A DNA stretch of 13,570 bases. Origin: Desulfobulbaceae bacterium UBA2262 (lineage in GTDB: Bacteria; Desulfobacterota; Desulfobulbia; Desulfobulbales; Desulfurivibrionaceae). Location: positions 754-14,323 of the forward strand of contig DDXK01000077.1 of the NCBI GenBank assembly GCA_002347185.1, written 5' to 3'. The translations under genes and the position numbers were made by a program. Shown here one piece after another: positions 6,484 through 12,588 of this stretch (position 1 is the stretch's first letter; every line of letters starts with the position of its first letter). The notes under the pieces are model-generated. The model had not been told where the DNA came from. It saw only the letters and a program-made list of their open reading frames with translations, and searched no databases.

Positions 6484-7161
6484 TCAGCCCTTCTTGGCAT
6501 CGGGCCGCCAGGCGTGCAGCGCCAGCAGCACCAGGAAAGCGAAGATCAGCATCACGGCGGCCAACCGATGGGCCTGACCATATTCCAGCGCCTCCACATG
6601 GTCATAAATCTGCACCGAGACCACCCGGGTGACACCCGGCAGATTGCCGCCTATCATCAACACCACCCCGAATTCCCCCACGGTGTGAGCAAAGGTCATT
6701 ATGCCGGCGGTGAGAAAACCGGGACGGGCCAGGGGCAGAACCACGCTGAAAAAGGCATCCAGCGGCGAAGCTCCCAAGGTCGCGGCGACTTCAAGCGGAC
6801 GGTCGCCGATGGCCTCGAATGCATTTTGCAGAGGCTGGACCATGAAGGGCAGGGAATAGAACACCGAGGCGAGCACCAGCCCCCAGAAAGTAAAAGGCAG
6901 CGGCACGACCCCCAGCGCCCGGGCAAGGTGCCCGAGAGGGCCAGCAGGCCCCATGGCCAGCAGCATGTAAAACCCCAGCACCGAAGGCGGCAAAATCAGG
7001 GGCAAGGCGACGACAGCGCCAACCGGCCCCTTCCACCAGGAACCGGTGCGCACCAGCCACCAGGCGATGGGCGTACCGACCAGCAGGAGGATGACCGTGA
7101 CGATGCTCGCCAACTTCACGGTAAGCCAAATGGCTTGCATGTCGCTGCCCGACAGAAGCAT
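6484..7161 (-). CDS. modB: Molybdate ABC transporter permease
   Basis: Inner-membrane permease of ModABC, 225 residues with about five or six hydrophobic helices. It begins SDMQAIWLTVKLAS, a typical ModB N-terminus, and carries the ABC-permease EAA loop as EVAATLGASPLDAFFSVVLPLARPG, which contacts ModC. The ATG at 7161 is chosen because CCGGAG lies 6-7 nt upstream. An in-frame TTG at 7221 would extend it back into modA and is rejected. It lies 28 bp after modA and ends 4 bp before modC, so the three genes form one operon. Confidence 0.93.
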   Translation of the reverse strand: MLLSGSDMQAIWLTVKLASIVTVILLLVGTPIAWWLVRTGSWWKGPVGAVVALPLILPPSVLGFYMLLAMGPAGPLGHLARALGVVPLPFTFWGLVLASVFYSLPFMVQPLQNAFEAIGDRPLEVAATLGASPLDAFFSVVLPLARPGFLTAGIMTFAHTVGEFGVVLMIGGNLPGVTRVVSVQIYDHVEALEYGQAHRLAAVMLIFAFLVLLALHAWRPDAKKG

Positions 7162-7189
7162 AACTGTCTCCGGAATCAATTCGTTACGC

Positions 7190-7960
7190 CTAGTTGCCTG
7201 CGTTTTCACCCGGCAGCACAAAGCCGTACTTCACCATCACCGCACGGGCCGGCTTGCTGCCCATGTAATCGGCAAAGCGTTTGGCAAGAGGGTTGCCCGC
7301 GGCCCGCTTGGTTATGATGTACCCCTGCTCGAGGGGCTCATGCAGGGCATCGGGGATCAACCAGTACCCGCCCCGGCCGGCCAACTCGGGATTTACGGCC
7401 AGGGAGAGGGCGATGATGCCGAGCTGCGCATTGCCGGTCTGGACGAACTGAGCGGCATGGGCGATGTTCTCGCCATAGACCAGCTTCGGCTCCAGCTTCT
7501 CCCATAAGCCGGAGGCGCGCAGGGCCTCTTCCGCGCGCTTGCCGTAAGGCGCATGCTTGGGATTGGCAATGGCGATGCGACTGATCTTCGGATCGTCCAG
7601 GCTGGCCATGGTCATCTTGGCGGCATCCAGACTTGCACTCCACAACACGATCCGGCCGAGGGCATATGGCTTCACCTCGGAGGAAGCGAAGCCTTGCTTG
7701 GCCAACTCGCGGGGAAACCCGATATCCGCGGAAAAATAAAGATCATAGGGCGCACCCTGCCGGATCTGGGTTTGAAACTTGCCCGACGAGCCGTAGATCA
7801 CGTCAACCACCTCGCCGGGGTTGACGCTCTTGAATGCGGCAGCAATCTCCTCCATGGCGAATTTCAGATCGGCCGCCGCCGCAACATTGATTTTCCCGGC
7901 ATGGGCAGGCACGGCCAGCAGCATGAAGCAGACGAACAACAGGGTTCTGGGGTGTTTCAT
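7190..7960 (-). CDS. modA: Molybdate-binding periplasmic protein
   Basis: Periplasmic substrate-binding protein that captures molybdate (and tungstate) for ModB/ModC. It has 256 residues with a clear Sec signal peptide cleaved after AHA (residue 21). The mature protein starts GKINVAAAADLKFAMEEIA, the ModA hallmark. YGSSGKFQTQI (56-66) supplies the oxyanion-binding serines, and GAPYDLYFSAD (69-79) is the second conserved block. The ATG at 7960 has AGGAG about 7 nt upstream. It follows the modE-like gene by 38 bp, so it is read from the ModE-box promoter at about 8409-8432. WtpA and TupA have different N-terminal signatures, so classical ModA is the best call. Confidence 0.94.
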   Translation of the reverse strand: MKHPRTLLFVCFMLLAVPAHAGKINVAAAADLKFAMEEIAAAFKSVNPGEVVDVIYGSSGKFQTQIRQGAPYDLYFSADIGFPRELAKQGFASSEVKPYALGRIVLWSASLDAAKMTMASLDDPKISRIAIANPKHAPYGKRAEEALRASGLWEKLEPKLVYGENIAHAAQFVQTGNAQLGIIALSLAVNPELAGRGGYWLIPDALHEPLEQGYIITKRAAGNPLAKRFADYMGSKPARAVMVKYGFVLPGENAGN

Positions 7961-7998
7961 GGGATATCTCCTGAATGCGGTAAACACAGCGGACAGAC

Positions 7999-8406
7999 CT
8001 AACCCTGCCCGTCCTCGGGCTTTTCCATTGCGCACAGCCCCGGCCCCAACTTTTCGGTCATTTCCTGCAACACGCCTTGAAATCTGGCGTGATACTCCTG
8101 AAAAACCGCGATCGCCCGCTCGCCGGCCGGTGTCAGCCTGGCTCCGCCGCCGCCCTTCCCGCCACGGGAGGCCTCCACCAGCTTGCAGCCCGCCTGGCGG
8201 TTCATGGAAGCAAGGAGATCCCAGGCATGCTTGTACGACATCTCCATGGAATGGGCTGCCCGGGCCAGGGAGCCATGCTCCCTGATTCGCTCCAGCAGCA
8301 CCACCCGGCCATAGCCGAGAAAGGTGCCCTCCTCGCCTTCGAGCCAGAGCCGCCCCCGCCATTTCAACCCGTTTTTTTTCATGCCCTGCGGCGTGTTGTT
8401 TTTCAT
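7999..8406 (-). CDS. modE: ModE-like molybdenum-responsive regulator, DNA-binding domain only
   Basis: A winged helix-turn-helix protein of the ModE N-terminal family, 135 residues. The wHTH spans about 34-95: LLERIREHGSLARAAHSMEMSYKHAWDLL, then the wing GGKGGGGARLTPAGE (82-96), the ModE signature. E. coli ModE has ~260 residues with two molybdate-binding Mop domains, which are absent here. Molybdate sensing must lie elsewhere, be indirect, or be done by this short form. The gene heads modABC, and a ModE-box-type operator ends 2 bp before its ATG, implying autoregulation. ATG 8406 lacks a good Shine-Dalgarno sequence. ATG 8382 (127 residues) is a real alternative, since the predicted promoter would place the transcript start near 8406. 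Confidence 0.88.
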   Translation of the reverse strand: MKNNTPQGMKKNGLKWRGRLWLEGEEGTFLGYGRVVLLERIREHGSLARAAHSMEMSYKHAWDLLASMNRQAGCKLVEASRGGKGGGGARLTPAGERAIAVFQEYHARFQGVLQEMTEKLGPGLCAMEKPEDGQG

Positions 8407-8408
8407 TT

Positions 8409-8432
8409 CGTTATATTTAGAAAAATATAACG
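8409..8432. promoter_or_regulatory. ModE-box operator of the modE-modABC operon
   Basis: A perfect inverted repeat, CGTTATATTT-AGAA-AAATATAACG. It matches the known ModE operator type (CGTTATAT ... ATATAACG, 8-bp centre). On the minus strand TTGCAT and TAAATA, 16 bp apart, form a plausible sigma-70 promoter whose spacer and -10 region are covered by the box, so bound regulator would block RNA polymerase. Its place directly before the modE-like gene supports autorepression when molybdate is plentiful. Confidence 0.88.
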
Positions 8433-8449
8433 GCTATGCAATCTCTTTT

Positions 8450-8499
8450 TTATAAAAATGCCCGCCTGCCTCAGCCAGGGGAGGGCGAGACAGACGGGC
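8450..8499 (-). terminator. Strong intrinsic terminator after the porin gene
   Basis: On the minus strand GCCCGTCTGTCTC (8499-8487) pairs with GAGGCAGGCGGGC (8472-8460): 13 bp including two G-U pairs, with a 14-nt loop, followed directly by ATTTTTAT. It begins 30 bp after the porin stop and separates that gene from the modE promoter. Confidence 0.85.
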
Positions 8500-8529
8500 G
8501 GGGCAGAGGGAAAAATGAGGAAATCCCTG

Positions 8530-9312
8530 TTAGAACGCCATGCTCACGGAAACACCGCCGTAGACGAAATCGTCGTCGCTCCCGTCCTTGCTGCTCGCCC
8601 GCATGAGATCCTCGGCATCGCTGCTCAGAGGAAAGGTGTAGCTGAGCTTGGGAATGACGGTGAAGTACTTGTTCACCGGCACGGTGAAGCCCACGGACAG
8701 TATGCCGTCATGGAAATTGCTGTACTTGCTGCCATCGGCTTCTGCGTAGGTTGTGGCCTCATCCGCCGCGAGGTAGCTCGCCTGGGCGCCCAGATCCAGG
8801 GTGATGTCACCCTGCACTTGGAAAGAATGGGAAACCCCCAGGGTGGTATACCAGCCCGGATAGTAGTCTGCGTCACGGTACACGGTCAGGGTCGGTTTCA
8901 GGAGGGTGCCCAGCCCCGCGCTGGCGAAGAACTCCTGGGTATCCTCGGCCGCATCGAGGGCATAGTAGATGTAGCCAACGGAAAAGGCCACCGGACCCAT
9001 CTCCCAGCCGTAGGCCAGGGTCAGATCTGTTTCATTCCAGTTGTTCGCCTCATCCATGGTGGAGTAGGGATCAGTATCGAGGTTTCCCCAAAGATTTGCG
9101 GAAAAGCCCTTATAGCCAACGGTCATGGACGGCTGCACCACGATGCTGTCCTTGCTCAACTCAAATCCTCGCCAGATATACTGGCTGAAGGCGCCAACGG
9201 TCAGGTTCGCCGTGGGCTTCTCCTCTTCCGCCAAGGCCATGCCGGCAAAGGCCGAAACAGACAGACCAACGACAACAACTCCACTCAACATCCTTTTTGC
9301 ACCATTTTTCAT
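8530..9312 (-). CDS. TorF-family putative outer-membrane porin
   Basis: A 260-residue beta-barrel protein. The signal peptide (1-28) ends in ALA/EEE. The mature N-terminus has ANLTVGAFSQYIWRGFELSKD, the recognisable start of the TorF/gcw_chp family (SQYIWRG). The rest alternates short amphipathic strands with acidic loops and ends in GGVSVSMAF, with the terminal phenylalanine recognised by the BAM outer-membrane assembly machinery. The solute is unknown. The ATG at 9312 has AGGAG 8 nt upstream. It sits alone between nifB and modE, with its own -24/-12-like promoter and a strong terminator, so it looks like a separate nitrogen-regulated unit. A role in uptake for nitrogen fixation (e.g. molybdate or ammonium passage) is inference from position only. 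Confidence 0.85.
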   Translation of the reverse strand: MKNGAKRMLSGVVVVGLSVSAFAGMALAEEEKPTANLTVGAFSQYIWRGFELSKDSIVVQPSMTVGYKGFSANLWGNLDTDPYSTMDEANNWNETDLTLAYGWEMGPVAFSVGYIYYALDAAEDTQEFFASAGLGTLLKPTLTVYRDADYYPGWYTTLGVSHSFQVQGDITLDLGAQASYLAADEATTYAEADGSKYSNFHDGILSVGFTVPVNKYFTVIPKLSYTFPLSSDAEDLMRASSKDGSDDDFVYGGVSVSMAF

Positions 9313-9418
9313 ACTCTCGCTCCTGAGGTAAAAATTTACGGGGCATCACACTCCCCCAAGGTTTCTGCACTCTGTGGGTTGCAGACGAGCACCCATGCGC
9401 TCTTTCACGCCTTGCCGT

Positions 9419-9435
9419 ATCAAGTTGTGTGCCAA
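9419..9435 (-). promoter_or_regulatory. Candidate sigma-54 (-24/-12) promoter of the porin gene
   Basis: On the minus strand TTGGCACACAACTTGAT matches the sigma-54 consensus YTGGCACRNNNNTTGCW at the whole -24 block and the TTG of -12, with correct spacing. The one mismatch is A for C in the -12 GC. It would give a leader of about 97 nt before the ATG at 9312. The near-perfect -24 makes it a good candidate; the -12 mismatch lowers certainty. Confidence 0.6.
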
Positions 9436-9553
9436 GCCAGCAACACAAACAGGCAAAAAACACAACTTGCTGAAAAAAGGTCGATAATGGCGTTGCGCAC
9501 CCACAAACAGGATCAAAAAAAATAACAATAACGGAATACTCACGTACTGCCTT

Positions 9554-9569
9554 TGTTAAAAAACTGACA
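9554..9569. promoter_or_regulatory. TGT-N10-ACA motif, candidate NifA upstream activator site
   Basis: TGT (9554-9556), exactly 10 bp, then ACA (9567-9569), the classical NifA binding pattern. It lies about 120 bp upstream of the -24/-12 element, within the usual 80-150 bp window. The motif is short and would arise by chance about once in 4 kb, so it counts mainly because of its position. Confidence 0.5.
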
Positions 9570-9693
9570 ATATTGTATTTTTAGAACCTGCCATACTCTC
9601 CAAGTTTTTTTGCGCCGGCCCACCCTTCCTGACTTTCTGCGCGAATACCGTTAACAAACCAGCATACGCCCATCACCACCTCATCTCATCCGC

Positions 9694-10971
9694 CTAGAGA
9701 CAACCGCCACCGGAGCCAGCGCAGACGCTGGCCCCGCATGTTTTTTTACGTTTTTGCAAATGTGAAAGATTTCCACCATCGTATATCGCCCTCAGGCCAT
9801 CCATGATAAATCCGCCCATTTCCACCGGCCGTACTCCTCCTTTCTCAAGAATCTCACGAGGCGTCACGCCCACGCCGCTCACCAGGACCACCCGGCAATC
9901 GTTCAAGACCCTGGCCAGCGAAGTCCAGCGCTGCAGGCCGCCACCCACCACCTTGGGCGCCGGCCGTTCTTCTTTCAATACGTACTCATCTCCCTTGCGC
10001 TCATAGATCTGGAAGCGGGTGGCCTCGCCGAGATGCTGGTTGACCAGCACCCCCTCCAGGGTGGCCACTGCCACATAGGGGCGAATCTCCGGAGGCAGGG
10101 CGGGGAGCTGGGCGCAGGCGGAAAGACAGCCGCGCATCTCCTCGGTGCGGTCCTGGTCGAGCAGACCGACTGCATCGGCCCGGCAGCGGGTGCAGTGGCG
10201 CATCTGGGGCAGGAATTTTTCCGCCTCGGTGCGCATCGCCGCAACCTCCTCCTTGGATGGCTCGGGAATCGAACCAAAGGGGGTGCCCACATTGGGGAAC
10301 ATGGCCATGCAGTTGAAGAGATCGGCGCCCAGCTCCTTGATGGTTTCCGCCACCTTGAGGATATGCTGATCGTTGATTCCCGGGATCAGGATAGAGTTGA
10401 TCTTCACCGTGATCCCGTGGGCCTTCAGGGATTTGACCGCCTCCAGTTGCCGGGAGAGCAACAGCTCCGCCGCCTGCCTGCCGTGGTAGGCAACCTTGCC
10501 GTCGCGGACCCAACTGTAAATCTTGGCGCCCACCTCCGGATCGACGGCATTGATGGTGACGGTCACATGGGAGACATTGAGCTCGGCCAGCTCCGGGATA
10601 TAGGGGCCGATGGCCAGGCCGTTGCTGGCCAGACATAGGATCATCTGCGGGTAATTCTTGTTGATCAGCCGCATGGTTTCCATGGTCGCCTCTGCATTGG
10701 CAAAGGGGTCGCCGGGTCCGGCGATGCCGGCCACGGTGATGCGGGGCTCCTTTTCCAGAACCTTGCCCATGTAGACCAGGGCCTGCTCGGGGGTCAAGAT
10801 GGTGCTGGTCACCCCGGGGCGGGACTCGTTGACGCAGTCGTATTTGCGGTCGCAGTAATTGCATTTGATATTGCAGTTCGGCGCCACCGGCAGATGGACG
10901 CGCCCGGCCTGTCCTTTCATGGCCGGGTTGAAGCAGGGATGTCGGTTCAGGTCTTTGTGTATCTCGCTCAT
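9694..10971 (-). CDS. nifB: Nitrogenase cofactor biosynthesis protein NifB (radical SAM)
   Basis: NifB fuses two [4Fe-4S] units with a SAM-derived carbide to make NifB-co, the [8Fe-9S-C] core of FeMo-co. The 425-residue protein starts HPCFNPAMKG, followed by the radical-SAM motif PNCNIKCNYCDRKYDC (C33, C37, C40). AGPGDPFAN is the SAM-contacting GGE-like block. From about residue 300 a NifX/NafY-like domain (PYVAVATLEGVLVNQHLGEA) binds or stores cofactor. The tail CGASVCAGSGGGCL is cysteine-rich, as in many NifB proteins. The ATG at 10971 has GGGAG about 9 nt upstream. It follows nifN by 81 bp containing a heptamer repeat. No separate sigma-54 site was seen, so it is probably read from the nif transcript. 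Confidence 0.96.
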   Translation of the reverse strand: MSEIHKDLNRHPCFNPAMKGQAGRVHLPVAPNCNIKCNYCDRKYDCVNESRPGVTSTILTPEQALVYMGKVLEKEPRITVAGIAGPGDPFANAEATMETMRLINKNYPQMILCLASNGLAIGPYIPELAELNVSHVTVTINAVDPEVGAKIYSWVRDGKVAYHGRQAAELLLSRQLEAVKSLKAHGITVKINSILIPGINDQHILKVAETIKELGADLFNCMAMFPNVGTPFGSIPEPSKEEVAAMRTEAEKFLPQMRHCTRCRADAVGLLDQDRTEEMRGCLSACAQLPALPPEIRPYVAVATLEGVLVNQHLGEATRFQIYERKGDEYVLKEERPAPKVVGGGLQRWTSLARVLNDCRVVLVSGVGVTPREILEKGGVRPVEMGGFIMDGLRAIYDGGNLSHLQKRKKTCGASVCAGSGGGCL

Positions 10972-10991
10972 GATTTTCTCTCCCTTTTAGA

Positions 10992-11045
10992 TAGCGGTCA
11001 GTCTTCAGCTACCAGCTCAAGGCTGACCGCTAACCGCTGATAGCT
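10992..11045. repeat. Heptanucleotide tandem repeat with inverted repeat, nifN-nifB spacer
   Basis: Six consecutive 7-bp units of the form NNNNGCT run from 11004 to 11045 (TTCAGCT, ACCAGCT, CAAGGCT, GACCGCT, AACCGCT, GATAGCT). A 10-bp perfect inverted repeat is superimposed: TAGCGGTCAG (10992-11001) with CTGACCGCTA (11023-11032). No T-run follows on the minus strand, so it is not an intrinsic terminator. It resembles the small dispersed intergenic heptamer repeats seen in many bacterial genomes. Confidence 0.7.
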
Positions 11046-11052
11046 GCTTTTT

Positions 11053-12411
11053 TCACATATAGCTGTACCCAACCTCGGAACCATCCTGCTTGACCGCGAT
11101 CATGGTATTGGCGATGAGGTCGAAAAGCTCCTGCGCTCCGTGGTAACCGATGTGCAGGAGCCGCTGGCCGCCCATCCGGTCATGGATGGGAAACCCGACC
11201 CGGATCAGCGGGATATTCAGCCCCCGCGCCAGGGTATAGCCCTTGCTGTGACCAAGAAAGAAATCCGGTTTCAGCTCCGCGGCCAATTCACCGATCTCGT
11301 AAAAATCCATGCCCTCGTGCACTCGGGGCATTTCCAGCCCAAATCCCTCCACCGCCTTTTCGATGGCCTTAACAAAAGAGCCGCTGGCGCCGCCCGAGGC
11401 ACAGAGCACCGGCTGCACCCCGATCTCGGCCAGGAAAGAGGTCAACCCGACAACCAGATCCTCTTCCCCGTACACCACGGCCCGTTTGCCGAACACGTAC
11501 TTATGGCCGTCCACCAGGCTGTCCACCAAGCGGCCCCGGGCCAGGTTGTATTTCTCCGGCATGGGGTTGCCGGAAAGCGCGGCCAGCACCTCGAAGAACC
11601 GGTCCGTTTCCCGGATGCCCACCGGCATGCCCAGCCGGTGCAACGGCACGGAGTAGGTCTTTCCCAGATGCTTGCCCCCGGAGAGCTGATCCGGCAGGGT
11701 ATGGCCGAACTCCACGGTCGCCTTGGCCCCGCCCATGGCCCGGATATCGCTGATCTTGGTCCCGCCCTTGGGGATCAGGGGATAGTCCCGCAGGGCCGGG
11801 CCGTCGAGGGTTTCGGAAAAATCAGGCAGCACAGTGGCAGTCAGGCCGCAATCCGCGACGATCTCCTTGAGGCTCCTGAGATCCGCGGTAGAGAGAAAGC
11901 CGGGCAGGATGTTCACTGTGTCATTGGCTTCACTCTCCACGGCCAACTGCTCCACCAGGGCATGCACCGCCGCGTGAAACCCCTCCATATGGGTACCCGA
12001 ATAGCTGGGGGTGGAAACCCGCACCAGCAGCGGGCCGCCGCCCTGCATGAACTCCTGGCGGTATTCAAAGAGCAGCCGCTTCACGTCGTCGCCGATGGTT
12101 TCGGTGAGGCAGGTGGTGGCGATGCCGATCAGCGCCGGGCGGTATTTTTCGGTCACGTTTTTCAGGCCCAGCTTCAGGTTGGCACCGCCGCCGTAAACCG
12201 CGTTCTTCTCCCCCAGCGAGGAGGAGGCGATGTCGATGGGCTCGTTGAAATGGCTGATGATGTAACGCCGCATATAGGTGGCGCACCCCTGGGAGCCGTG
12301 GAGAAAGGGCACCGCCCCTTCCACGCCCCGGAAGGCGAGGCTGGCGCCCAGCGGCTTGCACAGCTTGCAGGCATTGGTGGTGGAGACATACTGGGGAACC
12401 ATCTTGGTCAT
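11053..12411 (-). CDS. nifN: Nitrogenase FeMo-cofactor scaffold protein NifN
   Basis: NifN is the beta-like subunit of the NifEN scaffold, on which NifB-co is matured with Mo and homocitrate. It has 452 residues. The N-terminus shows NACKLCKPLGASLAFRGVEG (13-32) and FLHGSQGCATYMRRY (36-50), the oxidoreductase-nitrogenase component 1 signature with conserved Cys43, and later SSSLGEKNAVYGGG. TCLTETIGDD and SVPLHRLGMPVGIRETDRFF are also typical. CKLCKPLGA distinguishes NifN from NifK. The ATG at 12411 is chosen because GAGAGG lies 9 nt upstream; TTG 12420 and ATG 12402 are in frame. It is the partner of nifE, separated from it by an unusually long 177-bp gap carrying a repeat. Confidence 0.93.
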   Translation of the reverse strand: MTKMVPQYVSTTNACKLCKPLGASLAFRGVEGAVPFLHGSQGCATYMRRYIISHFNEPIDIASSSLGEKNAVYGGGANLKLGLKNVTEKYRPALIGIATTCLTETIGDDVKRLLFEYRQEFMQGGGPLLVRVSTPSYSGTHMEGFHAAVHALVEQLAVESEANDTVNILPGFLSTADLRSLKEIVADCGLTATVLPDFSETLDGPALRDYPLIPKGGTKISDIRAMGGAKATVEFGHTLPDQLSGGKHLGKTYSVPLHRLGMPVGIRETDRFFEVLAALSGNPMPEKYNLARGRLVDSLVDGHKYVFGKRAVVYGEEDLVVGLTSFLAEIGVQPVLCASGGASGSFVKAIEKAVEGFGLEMPRVHEGMDFYEIGELAAELKPDFFLGHSKGYTLARGLNIPLIRVGFPIHDRMGGQRLLHIGYHGAQELFDLIANTMIAVKQDGSEVGYSYM

Positions 12412-12436
12412 CTCGAACAACCTCTCATAACTAATT

Positions 12437-12559
12437 AGGGGCAGGTACCCCCCTCATCCTGTCCTTCTCCCCCAGGGAGAAGGGAAGCCTCGACACAGTT
12501 CCTTTGCGAATTCCCCCTCTCCCCAGGGATAGGGTCGGGGTGAGGGCCTACCCCCTTCG
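12437..12559. repeat. Imperfect palindromic intergenic repeat between nifE and nifN
   Basis: The left arm (about 12437-12485, CCCCTCATCC... GGGAGAAGGG) is an imperfect inverted copy of the right arm (about 12513-12557, CCCCTCTCCCC... GGGGTGAGGG). Each arm also has its own small hairpin, such as CCTTCTCCC/GGGAGAAGG at 12463-12484. This C-rich/G-rich layout is typical of dispersed intergenic repeats in GC-rich bacteria. It lengthens the nifE-nifN gap. No open reading frame is present. Confidence 0.7.
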
Positions 12560-12588
12560 TGTTCTTTCATGGTTTTAGCGGGCAATCC

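Larger units (their letters stand above)
9313..9693. other. 381-bp intergenic region between nifB and the porin gene
   Basis: AT-richer than its surroundings. It holds the candidate -24/-12 promoter (9419-9435), a TGT-N10-ACA motif (9554-9569) and an inverted repeat CAAGTTGTG (9421-9429)/CACAACTTG (9461-9469). No terminator was found after nifB. A short reading frame from a GTG at 9543 crosses it but has poor initiation signals and is not called a gene. Confidence 0.7.

Noticed and set aside
5529..6632. 367-residue open frame on the plus strand
   Set aside because: Antisense of modC, which carries all ABC ATPase motifs; the plus frame has none.
7162..7221. TTG start for modB overlapping modA
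   Set aside because: ATG 7161 has CCGGAG at proper spacing and a standard ModB N-terminus.
9346..9543. 65-residue minus-strand frame with a hydrophobic start (GTG at 9543)
   Set aside because: Poor ribosome-binding site, runs through the candidate porin promoter, and the remainder is not protein-like.
9600..9693. Terminator after nifB
   Set aside because: A GC-rich stretch next to a T-run (9605-9611) exists, but the T-run is on the wrong side for minus-strand transcription and no good stem was found.
10992..11045. CRISPR-like array from the regular heptamers
   Set aside because: Units are 7 bp with no spacers; this is a simple tandem repeat.
10972..11052. Separate sigma-54 promoter for nifB
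   Set aside because: No -24/-12 element was found in the spacer on the minus strand.
11140..12438. 432-residue open frame on the plus strand
   Set aside because: Antisense of nifN; His/Gln/Gly-rich with no recognisable domain.
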